Shown: in pieces, positions 26,872-38,073 of the stretch
Position numbering within the stretch: position 1 is the first letter of the stretch
How the letters are laid out: each line of letters starts with the position of its first letter
Assembly: GCF_029869925.1 (NCBI RefSeq)
Contig: NZ_CP118605.1
Span: 3,128,001 to 3,192,000, forward strand
From: Microbulbifer bruguierae
GTDB taxonomy: Bacteria > Pseudomonadota > Gammaproteobacteria > Pseudomonadales > Cellvibrionaceae
DNA: 64,000 bases
Direction: 5' to 3'
Translations under genes and position numbers: made by a program
The notes under the pieces: generated by a model
The model's database searches: none
The model's input: the letters and a program-made list of their open reading frames with translations, nothing else
Told to the model about the DNA's origin: nothing

Positions 26872-27756
26872 TTACTGGGGGCTACCTGCAACCAAGCGGG
26901 CATATGCCGAGGCACTCTTGCTCAAGTCGTTTGGCGAGGCGCCGTAACGAAACATAACTGCCCAGGCTCTCGTGTCCGTGTATGCGACCGCTTCCGAAGT
27001 CCAGTAGTAGTCTTTCTGTGTATTTGGAAAGAATTCCTTATTCACCACGGCAGCGGATCCACGATTTACAATGATCGAGTTAAGCTCAGCTACGGATGGC
27101 AGGCGCCACCCACTAAATCCGCACAAATTTTCTCCGTTCACTTTTGCTGCCAGATTGTAGGTGCTGCAATATGTGTCGGTGGATTCCGTATAAAATGTGC
27201 AGGTATTCTCCGATACGGAAACACCGGAGAAAATTCCGGATTCAACGTTGGGGTCAAACCAGGTGAATTTGTTGTTTGCGTTATGAATACCTGAATCCCG
27301 TATTTTATTTTCCCAGGTCAACTTTGTTTCTTTGTCAAAAATACAGGACCAGTTGGTGGCATCGGCTGGGAGTAAATTCCCGTGTTTGTCGATTTTTGAA
27401 AATCGGCCATCTTCAGTTTTGTCTTTTTCTTCCTCGGGACCCTCATTTTCCTGGGCAGGCTTTTCAAGCGCTGCCGATTTTCTGATGTCAATTTGCTCTG
27501 AGTTTGCAGTGGATTTCTGGTGGATAAAATCGGGTGCTTCTTCTTGTTTTCCACGATTCAGTGCTCCTTCTCTTGTCTTGGCGCCGGGCTCTCGTTCGGT
27601 ATCAGATGTCTCGCGCTCTATATGTGAAATCCTGGAGAAGACATTCTTGACGATTTCTAGTGATCGCTTGAAGTTAATGTTTTCGCGGCTGGTGTTTAAA
27701 CACAGAAAATTTAAAGCGACTGCCGATAGCAGGATAAATACAGCTATTTTTTTCAT
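26872..27756 (-). CDS. Secreted protein with a DUF1566-like C-terminal domain
   Basis: A 294-residue protein with an N-terminal hydrophobic segment (IAVFILLSAVALNFLCL), a charged low-complexity linker (about 35-125, rich in Glu, Lys and Arg), and a C-terminal domain containing CGFSGWRLPSVAELNSIIV and DYYWTSEAVAYTDTRAW. The W-R-L-P-S-V-x-E-L and Y-W-T-S elements match the DUF1566 (Lcl C-terminal) domain found in surface and secreted proteins. Its function is unknown. The gene is visibly more A+T-rich than its neighbours and lies 27 bp downstream of another unknown lipoprotein gene, suggesting a small acquired pair. Confidence 0.7.
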   Translation of the reverse strand: MKKIAVFILLSAVALNFLCLNTSRENINFKRSLEIVKNVFSRISHIERETSDTEREPGAKTREGALNRGKQEEAPDFIHQKSTANSEQIDIRKSAALEKPAQENEGPEEEKDKTEDGRFSKIDKHGNLLPADATNWSCIFDKETKLTWENKIRDSGIHNANNKFTWFDPNVESGIFSGVSVSENTCTFYTESTDTYCSTYNLAAKVNGENLCGFSGWRLPSVAELNSIIVNRGSAAVVNKEFFPNTQKDYYWTSEAVAYTDTRAWAVMFRYGASPNDLSKSASAYARLVAGSPQ

Positions 27757-27783
27757 TTCTGATCGTGTCGGTGGCTGGGGCTG

Positions 27784-28377
27784 TTAGGGCTTCCGCTTGG
27801 TAAGTCCATCGAATGAGTAAACATTATAGTCCTTTGATGAACCAATTTTTCCTGCCCAATATTTGGATTTCTCCATGTTATGCCCACTCCAGCCTTTTTT
27901 GGCATAAAGTCTATATAAGCCGGTAACAGCCAAAATATAATCAAATTCTGCAGCAGAAAGATATGCAGACTCTGCTTTTTCGAATTCCCCGCGAGTAAGA
28001 AATGTTTGCGCTAGAAGTGTGCAGGGCTCTATATAGGATTCACATAATATAGAGAATGCCTGTTCCGCAAATTCTGCATCTTTTTCGATGAGCCTGCCGT
28101 CATCTCGCATTTTGGCCAGCACTAGATACGCGGAGTCGTTGCCTTTCGCAATTAAATCTTCAAGCATGGCGATGCCAGTCTCTTTTCGCCCAAGAAGAAT
28201 ATGTGCTTGGGCAACCTCAGGCGAAGGCTTTTTCCTCTGAATAGATATTTCTAATTTTTCCAGGTTCGCGGCATGCCGGGCCTCAAAATTTTCGTGCCAC
28301 GAATATTCATCCGAGCAGGATAAGATCATCAGGGGCAAGCAGATAGCGGAAATGGTTTTAAAAGTCATTGTTTTCAT
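27784..28377 (-). CDS. Putative lipoprotein with Sel1/TPR-like helical repeats
   Basis: A 197-residue protein starting MKTMTFKTISAICLPLMILS followed by Cys, a lipoprotein signal with lipobox LMILSC. The body has paired-helix repeats such as AQAHILLGRKETGIAMLEDL, SAYLVLAKMRDDGRL, AEQAFSILCESY and AESAYLSAAEFDYILA, resembling Sel1-like or tetratricopeptide repeats that bind partner proteins. There is no enzymatic motif. It is A+T-rich and directly upstream of the DUF1566-like gene on the same strand, so the two are probably one unit. The function is unknown. Confidence 0.65.
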   Translation of the reverse strand: MKTMTFKTISAICLPLMILSCSDEYSWHENFEARHAANLEKLEISIQRKKPSPEVAQAHILLGRKETGIAMLEDLIAKGNDSAYLVLAKMRDDGRLIEKDAEFAEQAFSILCESYIEPCTLLAQTFLTRGEFEKAESAYLSAAEFDYILAVTGLYRLYAKKGWSGHNMEKSKYWAGKIGSSKDYNVYSFDGLTKRKP

Positions 28378-28443
28378 TTAAAAAAACTAAAATATCTCGT
28401 GGAGGCTTCGACTCCGGGGAAAATTTCAGCCGTCTTATGGTTT

Positions 28444-28710
28444 TTACGATGAAAATTTATAGGCTAGCAAAAAAAGCACTGGTAATCCCACCCACAATAA
28501 TGGAGATCCATGCCAGGGAATTGCTCTTTTTTTGTACGTTGAAAACCTTTGTACATAGAAAATATATAAATAGAGGGCGCTAATATAAATGGCAGAAATT
28601 AAAATCCTGTCGAGTGTGAGCTGTCCTGTGATAAGCCTGTAAGTGAACTGGGCCACAATGAAGATCCAAAAACACCAGAACAAATAGCGAAAGAGAGAAG
28701 CTTTATTCAT
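28444..28710 (-). CDS. Small integral membrane protein, unknown
   Basis: An 88-residue product with three hydrophobic segments: YLFWCFWIFIVAQFTYRLI, ILISAIYISALYLYIFYV and LLWVGLPVLFLLAY. No family was recognised. It shares the A+T-rich composition of the two downstream genes and lies 66 bp upstream of them on the same strand. It could be translated, but there is no strong ribosome site to prove it. Confidence 0.5.
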   Translation of the reverse strand: MNKASLFRYLFWCFWIFIVAQFTYRLITGQLTLDRILISAIYISALYLYIFYVQRFSTYKKRAIPWHGSPLLWVGLPVLFLLAYKFSS

Positions 28711-28977
28711 ACAGCGGCTAACCTATATCCGTAACGTTGTTATTGCTAAATTCCATGCTTGGCTGTTTTCTTGGATAAGAACGCCAATATACCCTAAAAA
28801 ACCAAAGTTCTTCATTTCGCTACCCTGAGGCGCACTTTGGCGATGCCTTTCCACATGGCTTCAAAACAGATCTGAACTAGCTTGCGGGCAGAGGAGCTTC
28901 CTGACTAATTCAGCTTTCAAAATTTATTGCGAAAAAAAGGGCGATCAGTGATCGCCCTTTTTTGTTGAGTACGGCTT
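28711..28977. other. Non-coding gap upstream of the low-G+C patch
   Basis: These 267 bp hold no credible gene. The left part is A+T-rich like the neighbouring unknown genes and presumably carries their promoter. The right end holds the tex terminator (28932-28963). Confidence 0.5.
28932..28963 (-). terminator. Rho-independent terminator of tex
   Basis: AAAAAAAGGGCGATCA pairs with TGATCGCCCTTTTTT around one central base, so it has poly-A and poly-T flanks and can work in both directions. It lies 15 bp past the tex stop. Confidence 0.93.
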
Positions 28978-31326
<2,349 letters not shown>

Positions 31327-31649
31327 CTTGTTATTTACATCCTCGGAGTTTCACGGTTCGACGGCAGCGCCGGGCCCGGTCGTAAATACGGGCGCGCTAT
31401 TTTGCTTTGGCAGCGATAGCGAGTGAACAATAAATGTCCAACTGCGGGTGCTGGCCGGAAAATTCGGTGGCCATTATGGGCCAAGCGGGAGCGCTGACCA
31501 ACATTGAAAGTGCGTGGAATATGCATCGTAAAACTTGCCCACAGTGTTCGTTTGCGGTCAATCGCATTTTGCTGCGACGGCCTGCATCCTGTGACAGTTC
31601 CAATGTCGCACAACACCTGTAAAATGCCCCGTTAGTTAAATTTTGATCA
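31327..31649. other. Intergenic region between tex and the RND adaptor gene
   Basis: These 323 bp lie between divergent genes and must hold both promoters. I see no gene, no perfect dyad and no repeat of the families listed elsewhere. TTTTGATCA directly precedes the adaptor ATG in place of a clear ribosome site. Confidence 0.4.
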
Positions 31650-32936
31650 ATGGACGCATCTGTGAATCCAACGAATAAAAGTACAAGCACAAGCAAAAAT
31701 GCGGTTTTAGGGATTGTTGTTGCTGTGGGCATCGCTGTTATCGCCACAGTGTATTTATTGCGTCCAAAACCGGAGGAAAAGGTTGCCGAGATCGCGGTGC
31801 CGCCGGTGGCAGATATTCTCTACGCGGAACCGGGCCGTCACACGCTGCTGGTACCGAGCCAGGGTTCGGTGCACGCGCGTCATGAAATTGAATTGGTCGC
31901 CCGCGTCGGCGGCGTCATCGAGAGCGTGAGCGGCGCTTTTGTGCCGGGTGGCTTCTTTAATCAGGGTGACTCCCTGATCCAGATCGAGTCTGCGGACTAC
32001 CGTTACCAGCTGACCCGTGCCGAATCGCAGGTGGCTACCGCCGCTGCTTCCCTGGCCCAGGAAGAGGGGGTATCGAAGCAGGCCAAGCGCGAGTGGCGCG
32101 ATCTGGGTACAGAAAAGGCCAATGCCCTGTTCCTGCGCAAACCGCAGCTGGCCGCCGCGGAAGCAGCGCTGGCGGCTGCCAGGGCGGACCGCGATCAGGC
32201 CAAACTGGACCTGGATCGCACCGGCGTGAAGGCGCCGTTTGCAGGCCGCGTGGTAGAAACCCTGGTGGATATCGGCCAGTACATTACCCCGGGTACCAAG
32301 CTGGCGCGTATTCACAGCACCGGCGTGGCGGAAGTACGCCTGCCGCTGACCGATCACCAGCTGTCCCTGCTGGAACTCCCTCTGGGACGTGCCATCGAGA
32401 ATGGCCCCGCGGTGCGCATGACCGCCAACCTCGCCGGTCAGCAGCGGGAGTGGCGTGGGCAGATCGTGCGCACCGAGGCGGCGATCGATCCGAACAGCCG
32501 CTTTGTCTATGCCGTGGCCCAGGTGCAGAACCCCTATCAGGGTGAAGCACCGCTGATCAACGGTCTGTTTGTGGAAGCTCAGATTGCCGGTAAGACCTAT
32601 GACGACATCACCCTGTTGCCGCGCCAGGCGCTGCACGAGGGCAACCATATCCTGGTGCTGAATGAGGAAAACCAGCTGGGTTTCCGCGATGTGCAGCTGC
32701 TGCAGGCGGTGGGTGAGCAGGTGTGGCTGCGCGGCGATATCGCCACCGGCGACAAAGTTGTGGTTTCCAGTCTCGGCTATTCTCGCGAGGGCATGGTGCT
32801 GAGCCCCAACCCGCTGAACAAAAACCCCTCATCCGGTCTGATGCTGGGGGAACAGGAGTCGCAGGGCGATAGGGTTGAAGACGCTGCGGCGGAAGCCTCC
32901 GGTAGCACTGCGGCGTCCGCGCAGGGAGCTTACTGA
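31650..32936 (+). CDS. RND efflux periplasmic adaptor subunit
   Basis: A 428-residue membrane-fusion protein linking an inner-membrane RND pump to an outer-membrane channel. It has an N-terminal anchor (AVLGIVVAVGIAVIATVYLL, about 18-37), lipoyl/barrel-sandwich halves (VHARHEIELVARVGGVIESV and TGVKAPFAGRVVETLVDIGQ) flanking a helical hairpin (SQVATAAASLAQEEGV, AAEAALAAARADRDQA), and a C-terminal beta-barrel plus membrane-proximal domain. The stop is two bases before the pump ATG, so the genes are co-translated. No TolC-like gene lies in the window. The substrate is unknown. Confidence 0.93.
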   Translation: MDASVNPTNKSTSTSKNAVLGIVVAVGIAVIATVYLLRPKPEEKVAEIAVPPVADILYAEPGRHTLLVPSQGSVHARHEIELVARVGGVIESVSGAFVPGGFFNQGDSLIQIESADYRYQLTRAESQVATAAASLAQEEGVSKQAKREWRDLGTEKANALFLRKPQLAAAEAALAAARADRDQAKLDLDRTGVKAPFAGRVVETLVDIGQYITPGTKLARIHSTGVAEVRLPLTDHQLSLLELPLGRAIENGPAVRMTANLAGQQREWRGQIVRTEAAIDPNSRFVYAVAQVQNPYQGEAPLINGLFVEAQIAGKTYDDITLLPRQALHEGNHILVLNEENQLGFRDVQLLQAVGEQVWLRGDIATGDKVVVSSLGYSREGMVLSPNPLNKNPSSGLMLGEQESQGDRVEDAAAEASGSTAASAQGAY

Positions 32937-32938
32937 TC

Positions 32939-35900
32939 ATGGGTGGGATCATCGGATGGTTTGTCCGCAACAGTAAGGCCGCCAATCTGCTGATGATCGT
33001 GATCATCATTGGCGGCATTTATGGCGCTTTTAAAGTTGGCCGAGAAGTATTCCCTGCCGTTAACCCGGGTGTGGTCAAGGTTGATATCAGTTACCCCGGT
33101 GCAGGCCCCTCGGAAGTTGAGCAGCAGGTCACCCAGAGGGTGGAGCAGGCGATTGCTGAAGTAAAAGGCATCAAGGAAATCAACTCTTGGTCTGCTCGCA
33201 GCCACAGCACCGTACGTATCCAGGCGGTGGATGGTTACGACGAGCTGCGCCTGCTGAATGACATCAAGGTACAGGTGGACTCGGTCAACACCTTCCCTTC
33301 CGATATTGAGCGCCCGGTGGTTGCCCTGGAGGAGTGGGAACAGCAGATGATGATGATCGCCATCGGCGGTCCCGTGTCTCCTCGCCAGCTCAAGGACACG
33401 GCGCTGGATCTGCGCGACAAGCTGATGCTGCTGCCGGGGGTGCGCCGGGTCGATGTGTGGGGCGATCGCGATGACGAGGTTTCCATCGAAGTGTCTGAAA
33501 TGGACCTGCGTCGCTACAACCTTTCTTTCGACGATGTAGCCAATGCGGTGCGCCGCTCCTCGCTGGATCTGCCGGCAGGTATGGTGAGGTCCGATCGTGG
33601 TGACATCCAGGTACAGACCCGCGGCCAGGCCTATAACGCCGCGGAGTTCGCGCGTATCCCCCTTCTGAGTCGCGCCGATGGCACCCAGCTGCTGTTGGGC
33701 GACGTCGCCAAGATCAATGATGGCTTCGAAGAAGAGGGGTCCATCATCCGCTTCAATGGCAAGCCGGCGATGAACCTACGGGTGATGCAGGGCGAGCCGC
33801 TCGACGTGGTGGCTACGGCGGACGCTATCCACGAATTCATGGAGGAAGCCCGCGAAACCCTGCCGCCGGGCATGGAGTTCGAGGCCTGGTTCGATTTCTC
33901 TGACGCCTATGAAAGCCGCATGAGCATGCTGTTCTCGAATGCTGTGGGCGGCCTGGTGTTGGTGTTTGTGCTACTGATGCTGTTCCTGCGCCCAGCGCTG
34001 GCGGTATGGGTGACCATTGGAATCCTCACGGCGTTTATGGGCGCCTTCTGGTTGCTTCCGATGACCGGTGTCACCTTGAACATGCTGTCGCTGTTCGCCT
34101 TCCTGATGATTCTAGGGATCGTGGTGGACGATGCCATCATCGTCGGTGAGGCGGTACATGCTGCCCACGACCGCGGTGAGGTCGGTCTCAAGGCGGCAGA
34201 ATCGGGCGTGAAGAACATTTCTGCACCGGTGATCTTTGCTGTGGTTTCCACCATGGCGTTCTTTGTACCCATGCTGTTCCTGCCGGGCGTTATGGCGCAG
34301 ATGTTTATTTCGCTGCCGGTAGTGGTGCTTTTGAGTCTCAGCTTCTCGCTGATCGAGTCGCTGCTGATCCTGCCCGCACACCTGGTAAACCTGAAACCCG
34401 AAAAGCGGGCGACCTCCGGTATCGGCAAGAAAATACAGGACGTGCGGGGCAAGTTCGCGGGGGCGATGAAAAGTGCGGGTGAAAACTATTACCTGCCGCT
34501 GCTGGAAAAATCTCTGACCAATAGTCGCGCCACAGTAATGATCTTCTTTATGGCGCTGATTCTGTCGTTCATGCTGTTTGGCAGCGGATACATCGGCAGG
34601 GCATTTTCGCCGGAAGTGCCCTCCGATCTACTGCAGTTGAATACCACCATGGCCCAGGGCGAATCGTTCGAAGAGAGCCAGCGGGTGATGGAGAAATTCG
34701 AGCGCGCCGGTGAACAACTGGCGAAAGATCCGGAAATGCTGGCACTGAACGGCGGTAACGAGTTCGTGCAGAACACCATGGTGTTCCTGTGGCGTGGCAA
34801 TGTGAACGTGCTGCTGCAGTTGACCGATGGCGAACTGCGGGATGTAACCTCCGAACAACTCGCGATCAAATGGCGCGAGTACATTGGCGAGCTGCCGGCG
34901 AGTGTCGAGGAAATGACCATCCAGCACACCATCAACGATGGCGGCAAAGATATGACCCTCAACCTGAGCACTTCGTCCGGCAACATGGACGAATTGCGCC
35001 GCGCTGCGGATGAGGTGAAAAAAGCCCTCGACAGCTTCTCGGGCGTTTACGACGTGCGCGATAACCTGATTGCCGCGCGCCGGGATATCGAGATCCAGCT
35101 CAAACCTCACGCCACCAATATGGGCATCGGCCTCGCCGACGTGGCCAAGCAAGTGCGCCAGGGCTTCTACGGTGAAGAGGTACAGCGCATCCCTCGTGGC
35201 CGTGAGGACGTGCGTGTGATGGTCCGCTATCCACAGGACGAGCGTGCCAGCGAAGATCAGATCGGACGCATCCGCATCCGCACTAACGAGGGCGAAATTC
35301 CTTTCAGCGCGGTGGCGGACGCCGTCTATGTGCCCGGCTACACCACCATCCGCCGCAATGATCGCGAACGCACCGTGCAGATCACCGCGGACCTGATCCC
35401 CGGTACTTCGCCGGCGCAGGATATCCTGAAAGAGCTGCGTGCGAAGAACCTGAAAACCTGGGAGAGTGGCTATCCGGGCTTCAGCCTGAAGACCACCGGT
35501 GAAATGCAGGAAGAAAATGACTTTGTTGTCAAACTGATTCTGTTCTTCTTTTTCTCCGTGTTTATTATCTACGCGCTACTGGCCATCGCCTTCCGCTCTT
35601 ACTCACAGCCACTGTTGATCCTTACCGCGGTGCCATTCGGGTTCTTCGGTGCGATCCTCGGCCACATGCTGATGGGCTACAGTATCAGCATGATGTCCAT
35701 GCTGGGCTTCCTTGCCGCTGCGGGCGTGGTGGTGAACGACAATCTGGTGTTGATGGACCGTATCAATCAGCTGCGCGCCGAGGGTATGGCGGTGATGGAT
35801 GCGGTGGTACAGGCGGGACGCGACCGCTTCCGTCCGATCATCCTCACCTCGCTGACCACCTTTGTAGGCTTGGTGCCGATCATGTTCGAGCGCTCAATCC

Positions 35901-36073
35901 AGGCACAGTTCCTGATCCCCATGGTGGTGAGCCTGGCGTTCGGCGTACTTTGCGCCACCTTCGTGACCCTGCTGTTGGTGCCGAATCTGTACAAGATCAT
36001 CGAGACCATCCGTATCAAGGTCAAAGGCGAAAAAATTGCCGATGAGCTGCCGGTGAGTTTCGAGAAAGTCTGA
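32939..36073 (+). CDS. RND efflux pump, inner-membrane permease
   Basis: A 1044-residue proton-driven exporter of the AcrB/HAE superfamily, of usual length. It begins with TM1 (AANLLMIVIIIGGIYGAF) and a periplasmic porter domain (ISYPGAGPSEVEQQVTQRVE). The first TM bundle has VVDDAIIVGEAVHAAH, a TM4-type signature with the paired Asp used in proton relay, and the second copy has VVVNDNLVLMDRINQLR and the FRPIILTSLTTFVGLVPIMF segment. The NDN-type motif and two-gene layout resemble the divergent VexB/MexF-like group found widely in marine bacteria rather than classical AcrB. The substrate range cannot be inferred. Confidence 0.94.
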   Translation: MGGIIGWFVRNSKAANLLMIVIIIGGIYGAFKVGREVFPAVNPGVVKVDISYPGAGPSEVEQQVTQRVEQAIAEVKGIKEINSWSARSHSTVRIQAVDGYDELRLLNDIKVQVDSVNTFPSDIERPVVALEEWEQQMMMIAIGGPVSPRQLKDTALDLRDKLMLLPGVRRVDVWGDRDDEVSIEVSEMDLRRYNLSFDDVANAVRRSSLDLPAGMVRSDRGDIQVQTRGQAYNAAEFARIPLLSRADGTQLLLGDVAKINDGFEEEGSIIRFNGKPAMNLRVMQGEPLDVVATADAIHEFMEEARETLPPGMEFEAWFDFSDAYESRMSMLFSNAVGGLVLVFVLLMLFLRPALAVWVTIGILTAFMGAFWLLPMTGVTLNMLSLFAFLMILGIVVDDAIIVGEAVHAAHDRGEVGLKAAESGVKNISAPVIFAVVSTMAFFVPMLFLPGVMAQMFISLPVVVLLSLSFSLIESLLILPAHLVNLKPEKRATSGIGKKIQDVRGKFAGAMKSAGENYYLPLLEKSLTNSRATVMIFFMALILSFMLFGSGYIGRAFSPEVPSDLLQLNTTMAQGESFEESQRVMEKFERAGEQLAKDPEMLALNGGNEFVQNTMVFLWRGNVNVLLQLTDGELRDVTSEQLAIKWREYIGELPASVEEMTIQHTINDGGKDMTLNLSTSSGNMDELRRAADEVKKALDSFSGVYDVRDNLIAARRDIEIQLKPHATNMGIGLADVAKQVRQGFYGEEVQRIPRGREDVRVMVRYPQDERASEDQIGRIRIRTNEGEIPFSAVADAVYVPGYTTIRRNDRERTVQITADLIPGTSPAQDILKELRAKNLKTWESGYPGFSLKTTGEMQEENDFVVKLILFFFFSVFIIYALLAIAFRSYSQPLLILTAVPFGFFGAILGHMLMGYSISMMSMLGFLAAAGVVVNDNLVLMDRINQLRAEGMAVMDAVVQAGRDRFRPIILTSLTTFVGLVPIMFERSIQAQFLIPMVVSLAFGVLCATFVTLLLVPNLYKIIETIRIKVKGEKIADELPVSFEKV

Positions 36074-36080
36074 TGTTTTT

Positions 36081-36111
36081 GGCGCGCCACTGGCAGGTCT
36101 GGTGGCGCGCC
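36081..36111 (+). terminator. Hairpin after the RND pump gene
   Basis: GGCGCGCCAC (36081-36090) pairs perfectly with GTGGCGCGCC (36102-36111) eight bases past the pump stop. The following CTTATC is not a T-run, so termination may be inefficient. Confidence 0.6.
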
Positions 36112-36226
36112 CTTATCGAGCCGGTACTCCGCCGCCGCCAACTCTGAATAGAGTGCCCGCCCTACAACTTCTTCTCGGCCTGTATTACCCTTCACGCAAT
36201 TCTTTTCCTTGAACCTGGAAGTTTCC

Positions 36227-36970
36227 TTGCGTATTCCCCGTATCTATTCCGCCGAGCCACTGGCGGGTAAATCCGAAGTCCAGCTGGATGAGGCCGCGTC
36301 CCGCCACTTGGTCAAAGTCCTGCGTCTCGGTCCCGGCCGCCCGCTAATCCTGTTCGATGGCGAGGGCGGTGAGTATGAGGCGGAATTGCTGGAAGCCGGC
36401 AAAAAGGCGAGCGTGAAGATTGGCGTATTTAGCGCGGACGACCGCCAGTCACCGTTGGCCATTACCCTCGCCATCGGCATCTCCCGGGGGGACCGTTTCG
36501 ACTGGGTGATCCAGAAGGCCACCGAATTGGGGGTGACAGCCATCCAGCCGTTGTTTACCGAGCGCTGCGAAGTAAAACTCAGCGGTGAGCGCCTGCAGAA
36601 AAAACTCGGGCAGTGGCTGCAGATTGCCACCAGCGCCTGTGAGCAGTGTGCCCGCAACCGGGTACCGAAAATTCTCGAACCCATGAAATTGCCCCAGTTT
36701 CTCGACCAGGCAAACGCCGCAGATGGATTGAAGCTGGTACTGCACCATCGCACTGATGCGACTCTTGCGGAGCTGGAGCAAAAATCGGGGCGCCCGGATG
36801 ACGCGCTATTATTGGTGGGCCCGGAAGGCGGGCTTTCCGTGGAGGAAATCGAGCTGGCGATGGCCCAGGGGTTCCACCCCTTGCGGCTGGGACCGAGGGT
36901 TTTGCGCACCGAGACGGCACCAGTAGCCGCGCTATCGGTGCTGCAATTTCAATGGGGCGACTTTCAATAA
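36227..36970 (+). CDS. rsmE: 16S rRNA (uracil-1498-N3)-methyltransferase
   Basis: RsmE methylates U1498 of 16S rRNA with S-adenosylmethionine. I place the start at TTG 36227, five bases after GGAAG, giving the family-typical N-terminus MRIPRIYSAEPL and 247 residues; an earlier TTG at 36209 would add six. The N-terminal PUA-like domain (HLVKVLRLGPGRPLILFDGE) is followed by the SPOUT knot domain with the deep-trefoil motifs LLLVGPEGGLSVEEIELA and LRLGPRVLRTETAPVAAL. Length and motifs agree with the family. Confidence 0.93.
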   Translation: MRIPRIYSAEPLAGKSEVQLDEAASRHLVKVLRLGPGRPLILFDGEGGEYEAELLEAGKKASVKIGVFSADDRQSPLAITLAIGISRGDRFDWVIQKATELGVTAIQPLFTERCEVKLSGERLQKKLGQWLQIATSACEQCARNRVPKILEPMKLPQFLDQANAADGLKLVLHHRTDATLAELEQKSGRPDDALLLVGPEGGLSVEEIELAMAQGFHPLRLGPRVLRTETAPVAALSVLQFQWGDFQ

Positions 36971-37004
36971 GCACTCAATAGACTTTCAATAAAAGGGACA
37001 GGAT

Positions 37005-37367
37005 ATGAAAGCTCTGGTTTGGCTGATCGGTGTGGCGATCACGGCGATGTCGATTCTGGTGATTCTCAAGCCGCAAATCGCCCGCGATATCGGCGAGCGT
37101 ATGAATCCGCAGATGTTCTATTTTGCCGCCTGGGCGCGGATTGTAATCGGGATCATTTTTCTGGCGATTTCCGATACCCGCAACTGGGGCACACTGTTCA
37201 ATGTGCTGGGTATTTTGCTGATTGTGGTTGGTGCTTACGCGCTGCAGTCCGGTTACGAGCGCACCCGGGAATTTGTGTTGGGTATTGTCCACGGCAATGA
37301 AAACCTGGTGCGAGTCGCCGGTGCCGTGGGTGTACTGATCGGCATTCTGCTGATATCTGCAACCTGA
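37005..37367 (+). CDS. Small inner-membrane protein, unknown
   Basis: A 120-residue, strongly hydrophobic protein with four predicted membrane segments (WLIGVAITAMSILVILKP, FAAWARIVIGIIFLAI, LFNVLGILLIVVGAYAL and LVRVAGAVGVLIGILLI). I do not recognise a characterised family. An AGGGACAGG stretch provides a ribosome site. It lies between rsmE (34 bp upstream) and a HAD phosphatase (16 bp downstream), all on one strand, so the three are probably co-transcribed. Confidence 0.75.
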   Translation: MKALVWLIGVAITAMSILVILKPQIARDIGERMNPQMFYFAAWARIVIGIIFLAISDTRNWGTLFNVLGILLIVVGAYALQSGYERTREFVLGIVHGNENLVRVAGAVGVLIGILLISAT

Positions 37368-37383
37368 TAAAAACGGAAGTTCG

Positions 37384-38043
37384 ATGGCAACGTCCTACGC
37401 AAATACCCGACTGGTGATCTTTGATTGTGACGGCGTACTGGTGGATAGCGAAAGTATCGTCTGCCGGGTGCTGGCCGAAGAAATGACCAAGCTCGGGATG
37501 CCGGCGACAGCCGAGGAGCTGGACGAACAGTTCAGTGGCCGCCCGGCCCAGGACTGTATTGTGGATATCGAAACCCGCTACGGCGGTCCGCTACCAACGT
37601 CCTATTTCAATGCCACCGAAAACCGAATCCGCGCAGCGTTTCACAATGAACTGGAAGCGGTCACCGGTATTTTCGAAGTACTGGAGAGGCTGCAGAATAC
37701 GGACTTGCTTACCTGTGTCGCCTCCTCTGGACCTCACGCCAAGATGGCTATCACACTCAACAAAACCGGATTGTGGGATTACTTTGCCGGGCGGATTTTC
37801 AGCGCCGAGGACGTAGGTCGCGGCAAGCCCTGGCCTGACCTGTTCCTGCACAGTGCGCGCCATTTTGATATTGATCCGCAACACTGCCTGGTCGTGGAGG
37901 ATTCCATTGCCGGCGTCAAAGCTGCAGTGGCTGCGGGCATGCCGGTGATCGGCTATAGCCACAATGGTGCACGCGCCCGTCAGCTGGAAGCCGAGGGCGC
38001 ACGGGTAATTAATGATATGCAGTTATTACTGGACTATCTCTGA
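37384..38043 (+). CDS. HAD-superfamily phosphatase, beta-phosphoglucomutase-like
   Basis: A 219-residue HAD hydrolase of subfamily IA with the four motifs in order: FDCDGVLVDSE (nucleophile Asp and general acid Asp), CVASSGP (motif II Ser), GKPWPDLFLHSA (motif III Lys) and CLVVEDSIAGVKAA (metal-binding Glu-Asp). The helical cap lies between motifs I and II, as in beta-phosphoglucomutase and 6-phosphogluconate phosphatase (YieH). The native substrate, probably a sugar phosphate, cannot be assigned. It is probably in an operon with rsmE and the small membrane protein. Confidence 0.88.
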   Translation: MATSYANTRLVIFDCDGVLVDSESIVCRVLAEEMTKLGMPATAEELDEQFSGRPAQDCIVDIETRYGGPLPTSYFNATENRIRAAFHNELEAVTGIFEVLERLQNTDLLTCVASSGPHAKMAITLNKTGLWDYFAGRIFSAEDVGRGKPWPDLFLHSARHFDIDPQHCLVVEDSIAGVKAAVAAGMPVIGYSHNGARARQLEAEGARVINDMQLLLDYL

Positions 38044-38073
38044 CAATGACCGCCTCAGGCACTTGTCGCGCTA

